64,000 bases of DNA from Leptolinea sp964424035. GTDB taxonomy: Bacteria > Chloroflexota > Anaerolineae > Anaerolineales > Anaerolineaceae. A program made the position numbers and the translations under genes. The stretch covers positions 1-64,000 of the forward strand of contig CAYRHB010000002.1 in assembly GCA_964424035.1 (NCBI GenBank). The letters run 5' to 3'. The notes below the pieces were generated by a model, which saw nothing but the letters and a program-made list of their open reading frames with translations, did not search any database and was not told the DNA's origin. Below, piece by piece: positions 1 through 8,186 of the stretch; position 1 is the first letter of the stretch, and every line of letters starts with the position of its first letter.

Positions 1-1038
1 GGGATTGTGGGCGTTATCCTGTTGCTGTTTTGTTTTATCCGGAAGGATTGGCGTCGCAGCGAACTATATATTGGTCTGGCACTACTGCTCTCTTCAATCT
101 TCAACCTGGACACCGTTTTCAGAGAAACCACCGGCAGCCTGGGTGACTTTCTTTGGTTCGAAAAATTTGTCGTCAGTGCAGGGTACCTGGCTGCCGCCTG
201 TCTCATCTTCGGGCTGGTACGCCGTGTTCAAACGAAAGGTTTCCTGGGACACTGGGTTATCTGGAGTTCTTTCATTTCCTGTCTGATCCTGTTCCTTTGC
301 CCCGACCTGTACTGGTTCAATATAATCAATGGGTATACCACCATCCTGCAATTCATCAATTTGCTCATCTTTTGCGGAATTGTCTTTATATCCCCGAAAA
401 CATCAAGGTGGATGTTGGTGGCTACGCTTTTCCTGACCTTCGCCATTTTACAGATGGCGGTTTCCGTTATTTTTCATCTTTCCATGCCTTTGACCCTGCC
501 ATACGCCATCTCGCTTTCAGCCATTGTTTTTGGTGTCAACCTTGTCCTTGATTTCAATCACCTGGCTAAAGAGAACTTAAGCTTGAAAATCGCCAGCAAG
601 CTAGATCCGCTTACCGAAGTCATGAACCGGCGGGGAATTCTTGATCTCGACCCGGATCTTTACCAGTTTATAGCCATGGTTGACCTGGACAGTTTCAAGA
701 ATCTAAACGACCGCTACGGCCATGCCAGAGGCGATGAGATTCTGATCAATTTCACCAATGCAGCCCGGAAATACCTTCGCCAGGGCGATCTGGTGGCCCG
801 TTGGGGTGGCGATGAATTTCTGCTGGCTTTTGCCAACATCCCCCATGAATACAATGGATACCAAACGGTGGAAAACATTATCCAGCGGATTTTGTTCCAG
901 TATTCATCCTCGGTTCCGGATATTGAACTCACCTTTTCTTTTGGAATCGCCGAAATCCGCAACTCGTTTGAAGAGAGCATGAAAGAAGCGGATACCAGAA
1001 TGTATGCCATGAAGCACAAGAACAAAGACAATGGTTGA
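1..1038 (+). CDS. Membrane diguanylate cyclase (GGDEF), 5'-truncated
   Basis: The reading frame is open to the left window edge, so the true start is probably outside; a GTG at position 7 is only the first possible start inside. The visible part has several hydrophobic segments over roughly the first 180 residues, then a GGDEF domain. The domain is intact: VDLDSF metal site, a GH..GDE stretch, the signature WGGDEF near residue 267 and an inhibitory I-site RxxD (RQGD) five residues before it. The family makes c-di-GMP from two GTP at the inner membrane. A product-inhibited active cyclase is the natural reading. The membrane part is not a sensor family I recognise. Confidence 0.88.
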   Translation, partial: GIVGVILLLFCFIRKDWRRSELYIGLALLLSSIFNLDTVFRETTGSLGDFLWFEKFVVSAGYLAAACLIFGLVRRVQTKGFLGHWVIWSSFISCLILFLCPDLYWFNIINGYTTILQFINLLIFCGIVFISPKTSRWMLVATLFLTFAILQMAVSVIFHLSMPLTLPYAISLSAIVFGVNLVLDFNHLAKENLSLKIASKLDPLTEVMNRRGILDLDPDLYQFIAMVDLDSFKNLNDRYGHARGDEILINFTNAARKYLRQGDLVARWGGDEFLLAFANIPHEYNGYQTVENIIQRILFQYSSSVPDIELTFSFGIAEIRNSFEESMKEADTRMYAMKHKNKDNG

Positions 1039-1137
1039 TCGTCAAATGTAATTACATGGATCAATGATAGTGCGGTATCACTCCGTTCAATATTGATATC
1101 GGTATTTTTCTCCGGGTGTGTTTTCGTTACTCCCGGG

Positions 1138-1158
1138 GCTTCCTGTGAGGCGTTTTTT
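1138..1158 (+). terminator. Possible terminator after the GGDEF gene
   Basis: A short GC-containing hairpin (GCTTC / GAGGC with one T-G wobble, loop CTGT) is followed directly by six Ts. It lies about 100 bases after the stop at 1038. The stem is only 5 bp, so the call is weak. Two further hairpins follow without a clear T tract: AGCCGT/ACGGCT (1164-1180) and AATTCCCC/GGGGAATT (1217-1242). Confidence 0.4.
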
Positions 1159-1332
1159 AAGTAAGCCGTGTAGTACGGCTCATTATTTATGAGTACAATG
1201 GAAAAAGTCTATCCATAATTCCCCTGTACCTGACGGGGAATTTAAAAAAGATATAAGACAGGTTTTCGTGGTTGTTAACCTTGGTCGTCCGACAATCAAC
1301 AGCCAGGATTTGAATCAATCAGCGAGGTGCCT

Positions 1333-2676
1333 ATGAATACCACTTTCCCCAGAAAGTTGTTAACCATCCTGTTCGTTGGCGCGCTTATCGGGATGTTGCT
1401 ATCCGGTTTCAGCCTGCCGTCCGGCATATCCGGGGTGAACGGGCAGATGCAACGTCAGACCGGCGATACACCCACCCCGACAGAAGAACCACCCACCCGT
1501 TATTTCACACAGCTCGGTGAGATATCGTTCTATTCCATCTCGTCTGTGGCAACAAAAGTGACCGGGCGCACGGTGGATAAAAGCCTCGATGTCAATAATC
1601 CCATCACTCCGAAGATGGATCAATTTGAGTTCGAGAATTATGCGGCCACATCCCGGATTAAACCCCGCATCAATGTTTTTGCCTTGCAGGATTTTGTGGA
1701 GGTAGGCGGCGAATCAGTTTTAAAACAAGTGGAAGCCTTGAAACGGTTGACCGCCGAACAACCGGCCACACCAGACGGGTATCAACCCATGCTGCTGGGG
1801 GAACCTGCCACGCAGTTGATGCGTGCAGGGGCAGAATATATCAAATTCCAGAACGGCGCGGGAGTTCGCTACATCGCGCAATACGGTGAACAGCCATGGC
1901 CGTTCGATAACAATCAGCTTTTCTATACCTTCCAGGGATTGACCGACGACGGTGCCTATTACATCAGTGCCATTCTGCCGGTCAACCATCCCGCACTGGA
2001 AGGGGATGACGGTTTTGTGAAACTGGAATCCGACTATGCGCAGTTTGCAACGAATTATCCTGCCTATGTGGATTACATTCAAAAATTGTTGAACACTGAA
2101 CAGCCGGGGTCTTTCACCCCGAACCTGGCGTCTCTGGACGCGATGATCAAGAGCATGGTCATTGGGAAGAAGGCTCCAGCTCCCGGTAAACCCACAACCC
2201 AGCCCACGCTGACAGTGACCAATTCACCCGCAGGTTGCACCAACCTCGCCGCCTTTGTGGCGGATATCACCATCCCGGATAATACGTCTTTTCTTCCGGG
2301 TGATACCTTCAAGAAAACCTGGCGCCTGCAAAACATCGGGACCTGCACCTGGACGCCGGATTACCGGCTTGTTTTCCAAAGCGGCGATGCCATGGGCGCG
2401 CCGGCTGCCATCACGCTGACCAGTGTCAATGTGCCCCCCAATGGCAATCTGGATGTGTCGGTCAACCTGACAGCCCCGGCTGACCCCGGTTCCTATCAGG
2501 GTTTCTTCAAACTGCGTGCCCCCGGTGGATTTGTTTTCGGCATCCAGCCTAACGGGAGTAATGCTTTCTGGGTACTGGTCAACGTAATCCCACCGGCTAC
2601 AGAGACTCCGACCTTTACACCCACCACGCCTTTGCTGAAAATTAAACCCAAGTTGACCCTCATCGTTCCACCCTGA
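1333..2676 (+). CDS. Secreted protein with C-terminal NBR1-Ig-like domain
   Basis: The ATG at 1333 is preferred over an in-frame GTG at 1327 because GAGG at 1324-1327 gives normal ribosome-binding spacing. The product is about 447 residues. It starts with a hydrophobic signal segment (residues ~8-30), followed by a short Thr/Pro-rich stretch and a mid region of about 250 residues that I do not recognise. Residues ~299-419 form an NBR1-Ig-like beta domain: paired Cys, a WRLQN-x-GTCTW core and a late PGSYQGFFKLR strand. This domain is frequent in exported Chloroflexota proteins and probably mediates surface binding. A TP-rich tail ends the protein. The substrate is unknown. Confidence 0.75.
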   Translation: MNTTFPRKLLTILFVGALIGMLLSGFSLPSGISGVNGQMQRQTGDTPTPTEEPPTRYFTQLGEISFYSISSVATKVTGRTVDKSLDVNNPITPKMDQFEFENYAATSRIKPRINVFALQDFVEVGGESVLKQVEALKRLTAEQPATPDGYQPMLLGEPATQLMRAGAEYIKFQNGAGVRYIAQYGEQPWPFDNNQLFYTFQGLTDDGAYYISAILPVNHPALEGDDGFVKLESDYAQFATNYPAYVDYIQKLLNTEQPGSFTPNLASLDAMIKSMVIGKKAPAPGKPTTQPTLTVTNSPAGCTNLAAFVADITIPDNTSFLPGDTFKKTWRLQNIGTCTWTPDYRLVFQSGDAMGAPAAITLTSVNVPPNGNLDVSVNLTAPADPGSYQGFFKLRAPGGFVFGIQPNGSNAFWVLVNVIPPATETPTFTPTTPLLKIKPKLTLIVPP

Positions 2677-2707
2677 TGCCTCATAATGCCCGAAGCGGTA
2701 AATCATA

Positions 2708-2746
2708 AACAGGCGGAATCACGGTTGATTCCGCCTGTTCTTTTTT
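2708..2746 (+). terminator. Strong intrinsic terminator between convergent genes
   Basis: A perfect 14-bp stem (arms 2708-2721 and 2726-2739, loop CGGT) is followed by CTTTTTT on the plus strand. It separates the rightward NBR1-Ig gene from the leftward membrane-protein gene and may act in both directions, though the T tract favours the plus strand. Confidence 0.9.
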
Positions 2747-2756
2747 CCCGCAGGTA

Positions 2757-3458
2757 TTATTTCGCGCTGATTTTCTGGCTGTTAACCATCATCCGCCAGG
2801 CGATGAACGCCGCGGCAACATAAGCGCAGGTCTTGGGAATCATCAACATACCCAGCAGCGGAATGGCGGACGACCACAGGATCACCGGGGTATAAAAAAG
2901 GTACGAGCCCGCGATCATCCATCCGATCCATTCCATGGGCTTATCGCCAGAACGGCGGGCATCGCGCAGGATGAGCAGCATCACACCCAGTCCCTGCACC
3001 ACCAGGAAGCTGTTGCGCAGCAGGCTCCATCCGTAGGGGGGCACCAGAAGCTCCCACCGGTTTTGCGGAAAAGCCATGATGATCAACCGGGCTGCTCCGG
3101 CTGCCAGCAACATCCACTGGAACCATCCCATTGTCCGGTTGAATCGCACCCGCCAAATATCCAGCAGGATCATATAGAAGAACGTAATGGTCACCGCCGT
3201 GCTCAACGCGCCCAGCCCCACCAGTCCTGAATGGGCCTCAAAACCCCCATTCAGAATGGCGAAGGCGCGAAAGCCCACATGCCCGGTGTCACCCAGAGCC
3301 AGCAGAGCGAACATCCAGATCATGCGCTTAAAGACCGGCCGGTGGGTTTCACTTGTTTTTCCCAAACGGGCAAGCATCAAAACCACCACTGTCCAGATGG
3401 CGACCAGGTAGGTTATGTTAAAGATCAACTCGATACTGATCCGCAATTCCTGAGACAA
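2757..3458 (-). CDS. Polytopic membrane protein of unknown function
   Basis: The 233-residue product has about six or seven hydrophobic helices spread over its whole length with short charged loops (RLGKTSETHRPVFKR; RDARRSGDKP). It begins at a TTG; AGAGGTG lies 5 bases upstream and overlaps the stop of the upstream SDR gene, so the two are translated from one message with an 11-base gap. I do not recognise the family. Co-expression with an oxidoreductase under a divergent MarR regulator suggests a detoxification or redox-linked unit, but nothing in the sequence shows a substrate. Confidence 0.7.
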   Translation of the reverse strand: MSQELRISIELIFNITYLVAIWTVVVLMLARLGKTSETHRPVFKRMIWMFALLALGDTGHVGFRAFAILNGGFEAHSGLVGLGALSTAVTITFFYMILLDIWRVRFNRTMGWFQWMLLAAGAARLIIMAFPQNRWELLVPPYGWSLLRNSFLVVQGLGVMLLILRDARRSGDKPMEWIGWMIAGSYLFYTPVILWSSAIPLLGMLMIPKTCAYVAAAFIAWRMMVNSQKISAK

Positions 3459-3469
3459 ATCTACACCTC

Positions 3470-4336
3470 TTATTTCTGTTCAGGTTCCCATTCGGGAACC
3501 ACGGTCATATCCACTTCAGTATTCGCGGGAACACGCCCGGAGATCCGCCGCCACCCTTCCAATAAAGCGCCCTTCAGCATGACCCCGAACGTAAAGACAT
3601 TGGCCTCCAGTCCGGTCCTGCCATCGGTAGCCGGTGATGCCAGCCAGACAGCTTTGCGGGCGGGAATATCACCGGGTTTGGCCCACATTCGAACGATCGT
3701 TGGGAAACTCTTCAACCGGTCTTCCGACCCGGCGATGACCTCGTTACGTACCAACAGGTCTGTTAACACCATTCCGGGGTTGAGAGCGTGGATGCCGATA
3801 TCCCTGAAATCCCTGTTTTCCTCTGCCAGGGCTTTCGTGAAATTCCGGATCCATACCTTGCTGGAACCGTAGGCATTCTGCCAGGGCGCGGGTTTGTTGT
3901 ATCCCATCCCCAGCATATTGATCAATTTTCCCCCACCCTGCTTTTTAAACTGCCGCAGCGCGAAGATAGAACCATGGTAGGTTCCCAGGATATTGGTCCC
4001 AACCACCCCGGAAAATACCCTGGGATCCAAACCGGTTGTCGGGCCATAAGGGCCTGTGGTTCCGGCATTGTTGACCCAGATATCGATGCGACCGAATGTT
4101 TTCACGGCAAAATCCGCCAGCGCCTGAACCTGTCCCACATCGGAAACATCGACTGCCATGCCGGCTACCTGATGCCCGGCTGTGTATAATTCATCAACCA
4201 CTCGATCGACCGCATTGGCCGAGCGGGCTGAAATGACCACGGCGGCGCCTTCTTCCGCATACGCCTTCGCAATGGCCAGACCCAGTCCACGTGTGCTTCC
4301 GGTAATAACCGCTATTTTTCCAGATAGAATTTGCAT
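3470..4336 (-). CDS. Short-chain dehydrogenase/reductase family protein
   Basis: A 288-residue SDR with the Rossmann motif TGSTRGLG at residues 12-19, NNAG at 89-92 and the catalytic YxxxK pair at Tyr156/Lys160. The position about 13 residues before the Tyr, normally the catalytic Ser, reads Gly143 (NMLGMG), so the active site is atypical and the reaction cannot be inferred. The start ATG at 4336 has GAGGA about 8 bases upstream. It is the first gene of a two-gene leftward unit and is divergent from a MarR-type regulator, a layout usual for a regulator and its target. Confidence 0.85.
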   Translation of the reverse strand: MQILSGKIAVITGSTRGLGLAIAKAYAEEGAAVVISARSANAVDRVVDELYTAGHQVAGMAVDVSDVGQVQALADFAVKTFGRIDIWVNNAGTTGPYGPTTGLDPRVFSGVVGTNILGTYHGSIFALRQFKKQGGGKLINMLGMGYNKPAPWQNAYGSSKVWIRNFTKALAEENRDFRDIGIHALNPGMVLTDLLVRNEVIAGSEDRLKSFPTIVRMWAKPGDIPARKAVWLASPATDGRTGLEANVFTFGVMLKGALLEGWRRISGRVPANTEVDMTVVPEWEPEQK

Positions 4337-4372
4337 GATATTTTCCTCTTCAAGGATCCAATTTAGTTAACA

Positions 4373-4404
4373 ACCTTGAATAGTTAAGGTATATTATATA
4401 TAAT
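4373..4404 (+). promoter_or_regulatory. Promoter of the marR-like gene with overlapping inverted repeat
   Basis: TTGAAT (4376-4381), a 17-base spacer and TATAAT (4399-4404) form a good sigma-70-type promoter. The -10 ends six bases before the ATG at 4411, so the transcript would begin at or next to the start codon. ACCTT/AAGGT (4373-4377 and 4386-4390) straddles the -35, and TAGTTAA is directly repeated at 4364 and 4381. These are plausible operator half-sites for the MarR protein and lie in the only intergenic space shared with the divergent SDR gene. Confidence 0.65.
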
Positions 4405-4410
4405 CGGATT

Positions 4411-4887
4411 ATGGAATCCTGTCAAGAACCGAACACTCCCCCTCATATGACCAACCGCCTGGATGAAGCCATCATGGAATGGACAGCCACATTTGCCCGG
4501 CTCTGGATGCATGATATCAACCACTTCAGCCGGGAAACCGGCCTGACCTTTGGGCAGATGAACCTGATTCTGCACATCCATTATCATGGTGCGTGCGAGG
4601 TGAGCGGTGTTTCCGATCTGCTGCAGGTATCTCCTGCGGGAGCCAGTCAGATGGTGGAACGCATGGTACAACAGGGTCTGGTCAGGCGGTGCGAAATTCC
4701 GGAAGACCGGCGGGTTCGTCGGGTTGAACTGACAGAACAGGGGAAGAGAATGGCAGCCGGCTGCGTTGAATCACACCTCAAATGGGTGCGTGACCTGGCA
4801 GACAGCCTGGATCCTGACCGGCGGGCAGAAACAACCCGTCTGTTACGTGAATTGACAGAGAAAGCCGGGAAACTGGATCTGACCTGA
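4411..4887 (+). CDS. MarR-family transcriptional regulator
   Basis: The 158-residue product matches the MarR winged-helix layout: an N-terminal helix, a helix-turn-helix around residues 62-90 (DLLQVSPAGASQMVERMVQQGLV), the wing with PEDRRVRRVELTEQGK, and C-terminal dimerisation helices. Such proteins repress a neighbouring gene and release DNA when a phenolic or oxidising ligand binds. The probable targets are itself and the divergent SDR/membrane-protein pair. There is no ribosome-binding site before the ATG; the promoter geometry suggests a leaderless message. A second in-frame ATG at 4447 also lacks a ribosome-binding site. Confidence 0.88.
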   Translation: MESCQEPNTPPHMTNRLDEAIMEWTATFARLWMHDINHFSRETGLTFGQMNLILHIHYHGACEVSGVSDLLQVSPAGASQMVERMVQQGLVRRCEIPEDRRVRRVELTEQGKRMAAGCVESHLKWVRDLADSLDPDRRAETTRLLRELTEKAGKLDLT

Positions 4888-5428
4888 ATTGGATCAGGCT
4901 GCTGGTTGAAGGTTTTCTAAAAAATCAACCCGATACAAACTGGCAACACGGGGAGTCTGTTCATACAGGCTAATTTTGTAAATCCTTACATTTAACCCGG
5001 TATTGCAGCTTACATTTGCCATAAAATTGGTGCTCATTTTTCGCCAATCTGAGCGGACTCTTAGTAGCAATTTCCTGCGGAATGTACTATTCTATATCTA
5101 CAAACCATCTCTCCGGCAACACTCTGTTGGGCAGGTGATCTGATGGCTTTCCAGAAAGCGGCGGTCTTTCCGGGTTTACGATTTCAGGGGGGGTGCAAAC
5201 GATGTGTGTCATCATCAGCCGCCGACTACGGGATACCATTCACTGCCTGTATCTCTGATCAACCATCCATTATTGGTATACATGGTGATATCAATCTGCA
5301 ACAGATAACTTCATTTGGCCGAACACGCGATATTGCCCGTTTATCGTTAACCGATTTTCATCGCCGGTCTGAGCGAATATAGCCTTCGCCGTTATCCGTT
5401 CTTCGAACGAATAATAATGGAGTGAAAA
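4888..5428. other. Intergenic region, 541 bases, no gene found
   Basis: No convincing coding sequence or structured RNA was seen. A GGTTGA/TCAACC hairpin lies just after the MarR gene but has no T tract. A 79-codon open frame at 5143-5382 has unprotein-like composition and was rejected. No c-di-GMP riboswitch consensus was found although the next gene is a GGDEF protein. The last bases hold the GGAG ribosome-binding site for the gene at 5429. Confidence 0.5.
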
Positions 5429-6484
5429 ATGCAAACATATACCCGACCTGCTCATAAGAATGTAACCACCAAGAAACCATCACATACCAGCTATTCCCAG
5501 GCGCTTGACCTTCTCTCCAGTATCTCCTGCGCCCGAACGGAAGATGAGGCAATTCGGGAGATCATCCACATCTTCGGTCAGGTATTCCAACCGCAGGACA
5601 TGACCTATATTGCCATGCATGAAAATTCTGTCATGTCGGTCAGACCACAGGAAACACCTCCCGAAGTAACAAAGGAACTGGTCAGGCAGGCCAGACAGGT
5701 GCATCCTGATAACCAGCCAGTCGAACGGACGACCACACCCGTGTTTCCCATTGCGAGCCATGGGGAAACACTGGGTATTGTTTCCCTCACCTTCGGTGAG
5801 ATTCCACTCCCCGACCAGCATTTCTACGATATTGGGCGGTTGCTGGCCGTCCATTCCGGCGTAGTGGTCTCCAATCTGCGTGTCCGTCAAAAATTGAAGG
5901 AACAGGACAGGTCTAATCAAGACACCATACCCATCAGCGGTTTCACCGGGCTTCTTTCGCGGCAGCATTTCTTTGAGATTGCCGAGGCAGAATTCCGGCG
6001 GTCAAAACGCTACCACCGGCCATTAAGTACCATCCTGGTGGATATAGACAATCTATCCAACCTGAAAGCATCCTTTGATGAAGAAATAATCAGTCATATC
6101 CTGAAGGAACTCGCCCAATTGTTCAACCGCGAATTGCGTGAATCGGATATCCGCGTTCGTCTGGGCGGGGAAGAATTACTCATCCTGCTGCCTGAAACCA
6201 CCATCCGCTACGCCCAGTCACTGGCAGAACGCTTGAGGCGGCGGGTGTCAGACATTCCGCTTGAAGTGGATGGCAATCCGGTTCCTATTACTGTCAGCCA
6301 GGGGGTTGCAGCGCTGGAGCCATCCATGAAAACCCTGGAAGAATTGATCACCGGTTGCGACCAGGCACTCACACAGGCCAAACACCATGGCGGCAACCAG
6401 ACAGCCTCCTGGGCACCGCCGGTCAAGGAATATGAACCGATCACGCATATCGGTGAGACCGACCTGCGTATCGGATTCTACTGA
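5429..6484 (+). CDS. GAF-like/GGDEF protein with altered signature
   Basis: A soluble 351-residue protein with no membrane segment. Residues ~25-155 look like a GAF sensor domain; residues ~170-335 are a GGDEF domain. The signature reads GGEEL (246-250) instead of GGEEF, and the usual GH..GD substrate stretch after DIDNL (205-209) is replaced by SFDEEIISH. The I-site RxxD (RESD, 237-240) is kept at the right distance. It may be a weak cyclase or a c-di-GMP-binding receptor; the sequence favours reduced activity. The start has GGAG about 8 bases upstream. It is monocistronic, followed by a GC-rich hairpin. Confidence 0.82.
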   Translation: MQTYTRPAHKNVTTKKPSHTSYSQALDLLSSISCARTEDEAIREIIHIFGQVFQPQDMTYIAMHENSVMSVRPQETPPEVTKELVRQARQVHPDNQPVERTTTPVFPIASHGETLGIVSLTFGEIPLPDQHFYDIGRLLAVHSGVVVSNLRVRQKLKEQDRSNQDTIPISGFTGLLSRQHFFEIAEAEFRRSKRYHRPLSTILVDIDNLSNLKASFDEEIISHILKELAQLFNRELRESDIRVRLGGEELLILLPETTIRYAQSLAERLRRRVSDIPLEVDGNPVPITVSQGVAALEPSMKTLEELITGCDQALTQAKHHGGNQTASWAPPVKEYEPITHIGETDLRIGFY

Positions 6485-6528
6485 AAATTCCCTCCCTCCC
6501 AGTTAGTGGTGATTACAGTCTTGGCGGT

Positions 6529-6555
6529 GGGGGCGGGTCCGATGGACCCGCCCCC
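6529..6555 (+). terminator. GC-rich hairpin after the GAF-GGDEF gene
   Basis: A perfect 12-bp stem (6529-6540 with 6544-6555, loop GAT) built almost wholly of G and C lies 45 bases past the stop. There is no T tract, so it may be a terminator of atypical type, a transcript-end stabiliser, or both. Confidence 0.55.
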
Positions 6556-6637
6556 GATCCTTGCCGGCAAATGACCTATTCAAAATCCAATTCTCCTGTA
6601 CAATCGATTATCCAGATAAATAGAAGGGGTTATCACC

Positions 6638-7081
6638 ATGCACACCACCGCCAGAACAATCCGTGAAACCGTTGAACAGGCTGCCACCCGGATGACTGCC
6701 ATCACCGCTGAAGATGCCCGGGCCAGGCCCGCGCCGGGGGAATGGTGCAAACAGCAGATCCTGGGGCATCTCATTGATTCAGCTCTGAACAACCACCAGC
6801 GCTTTGTGCGCGGTGGGTATAACGCTGCCATTGATTTTCCTCCCTACAAACAGGAAGTCTGGGTGGATTTGCAGGGTTATGACGAACGCGACTGGCGCGA
6901 ACTCATCGACCTGTGGGTGATGGTCAACCGCCATCTGTGCGCCGTACTCGACCGGATACCTGCGGAGGTATTTGACAACCCGTGCAATATCGGCCATGAG
7001 AAACCCGTACGTCTTGAATTTGTGATGGATGATTATCTGCGCCACATAAACATGCACCTGGCGGATATTTTTAAGGAGTAA
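6638..7081 (+). CDS. DinB/YfiT-like metal-dependent protein
   Basis: The 147-residue product fits the DinB-like four-helix-bundle family. Putative metal-binding histidines are His44 (GHLIDS), His136 and His140 (LRHINMH), the usual spacing for this fold. Members include bacillithiol/mycothiol-type S-transferases and many uncharacterised damage-inducible proteins, so the substrate is open. PAPGEWCKQQILGHL is a typical family stretch. AAGGGG about 10 bases upstream supports the ATG at 6638. It ends at an intrinsic terminator shared with the convergent ArsR gene. Confidence 0.8.
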   Translation: MHTTARTIRETVEQAATRMTAITAEDARARPAPGEWCKQQILGHLIDSALNNHQRFVRGGYNAAIDFPPYKQEVWVDLQGYDERDWRELIDLWVMVNRHLCAVLDRIPAEVFDNPCNIGHEKPVRLEFVMDDYLRHINMHLADIFKE

Positions 7082-7104
7082 TTATTCGATACATTGGATT
7101 ATTT

Positions 7105-7135
7105 AGGCTGCACTCCCGGGAATGCAGCCTGTTTT
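7105..7135 (+). terminator. Terminator between convergent genes
   Basis: AGGCTGCA/TGCAGCCT stem (7105-7112, 7123-7130) with an inner CCCGGG, followed by GTTTT. It lies between the stop of the DinB-like gene and the stop of the leftward ArsR gene. Confidence 0.8.
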
Positions 7136-7140
7136 GATGT

Positions 7141-7749
7141 TTAATAACCATTTTCCGGCGTACGCCAGTACTTGCCTCCACCGATCTCACGGCGCAGGTA
7201 CCCCATGTCGATCAGGTCACGGCGCAGGCTGACGAAATCCTCTTCGTACACTGACTTAAGGATCAGATTCACCTCTGCCTCATTGTACAAACGCTCCGGT
7301 TCGAACAGTGTCGCCAGCCACCGCAGAATGACCTGCGTTTTTCCGCGTTTGGATGGCAAATGGGTCAGCTTTCTGCCCTCTGTATAATCCCGCAGTACCT
7401 TCTGGTCCGCCGGACTCCACCCGAGGGCGGCAATCCACTCGTGATCTGGTTGTACGGGCTCGGGTTCCGGCCGGTTCTTTTCGATATCCGCCACCAGGCG
7501 TTTGAACCGGGTTAACCCGGTCTCGTTCACACGGTAGAAGCGCTGGTTGCCCGCCATACGCAGGTTTACCAGTCCGTTTTCCCGCAGTCTGGACAAATGA
7601 TGGGATATCGTCGGTTCACCCAGATTCAACAGGCCGGCTAACTCCCCCACGGTATGTTCCTTCTCATGGAGAAGACGGATCAACGTCAGGCGACTGTCAT
7701 CCGCCAGGGCTTTTAACATGTCTAGCAATGAATTCTCACTATATTGCAC
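7141..7749 (-). CDS. ArsR-type regulator with C-terminal DUF2087 domain
   Basis: The GTG at 7749 is chosen over one at 7767 because GGAG lies 8 bases upstream of it. The ~202-residue product has an ArsR winged helix in its first ~90 residues (KALADDSRLTLIRLL; GELAGLLNLGEPTISHHLSRL). The C-terminal ~80 residues (HLPSKRGKTQVILRWLATLFEP through YWRTPENGY) match DUF2087, often fused to ArsR or GNAT proteins. No Cys-rich metal site is visible, so it is probably not a classical metal sensor. A palindrome covers its own -10 box, which suggests autorepression. Confidence 0.85.
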   Translation of the reverse strand: MQYSENSLLDMLKALADDSRLTLIRLLHEKEHTVGELAGLLNLGEPTISHHLSRLRENGLVNLRMAGNQRFYRVNETGLTRFKRLVADIEKNRPEPEPVQPDHEWIAALGWSPADQKVLRDYTEGRKLTHLPSKRGKTQVILRWLATLFEPERLYNEAEVNLILKSVYEEDFVSLRRDLIDMGYLRREIGGGKYWRTPENGY

Positions 7750-7802
7750 AATGGGATCTCCGATCACAAATTTGATATATGTCTATATTTACAGGTATCT
7801 AT

Positions 7803-7835
7803 TTCGATATTAATCGAATTTTTAGTAATTGTCAA
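7803..7835 (-). promoter_or_regulatory. Promoter and palindromic operator of the arsR-like gene
   Basis: Reading leftward: TTGACA (7835-7830), 17-base spacer, TAATAT (7812-7807). The palindrome TTCGAT-ATTA-ATCGAA (7803-7818) covers the -10. The start point would be near 7800, about 50 bases before the GTG at 7749. This is the usual arrangement for an ArsR-family autoregulated promoter. Confidence 0.8.
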
Positions 7836-7893
7836 GTGAATTATTTGGGTTTGGAAAAAACCTGGATAATTATCAATATATGTTAATAATCTA

Positions 7894-7922
7894 TTGCATT
7901 TCTATTAGCAATATGCTAATAT
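7894..7922 (+). promoter_or_regulatory. Promoter of the toxin-antitoxin pair with palindrome over the -10
   Basis: TTGCAT (7894-7899), 17-base spacer and an extended -10 TG-C-TAATAT (7914-7922). The palindrome ATTAGCA-ATA-TGCTAAT (7904-7920, perfect 7-bp arms) overlaps the -10. The toxin start GTG lies six bases after the -10, so the message is probably leaderless. Type II antitoxins usually repress their own operon through such palindromes. Confidence 0.75.
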
Positions 7923-7928
7923 AATTGT

Positions 7929-8186
7929 GTGTACCAAATACAATTTTCCCTGCAGGCGGTACGGTCATTGCGAAAGATGCCACGCAATACCGCTGACCTT
8001 ATTCGCTCAAAGATCAATTATCTGGCTCAAGATCCCTTTTCCAACAACCTGAACGTAACAAAATTGCAGGGTCGTCCCGGTTTCCGGTTGCGTGTTGGAG
8101 ACTGGCGAATTATTTATGAAATCATGAATGAGGAAGTGGTAATTCTCATTCTAAAAATTGCCCCCAGGGGCGAGGTGTACAAATGA
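7929..8186 (+). CDS. RelE/ParE-superfamily toxin
   Basis: The 85-residue product has the RelE fold signature: an N-terminal strand YQIQFSLQAVRSLRKMP, a basic helix, KLQGRPGFRLRVGDWRIIYEI and a final strand. RelE-type toxins cleave mRNA in the ribosomal A site; the Arg-rich GFRLRVGDWRIIY segment holds the usual catalytic and binding residues. Translation starts at GTG with no ribosome-binding site. It overlaps the antitoxin by four bases (ATGA), so the two are translationally coupled. The order is toxin first, as in HigBA-type pairs. Confidence 0.9.
   Translation: MYQIQFSLQAVRSLRKMPRNTADLIRSKINYLAQDPFSNNLNVTKLQGRPGFRLRVGDWRIIYEIMNEEVVILILKIAPRGEVYK

Noticed and set aside
5143..5382. 79-codon open frame before the GAF-GGDEF gene
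   Set aside because: Its composition is not protein-like and no domain is visible, although AGGTG lies upstream of the ATG.
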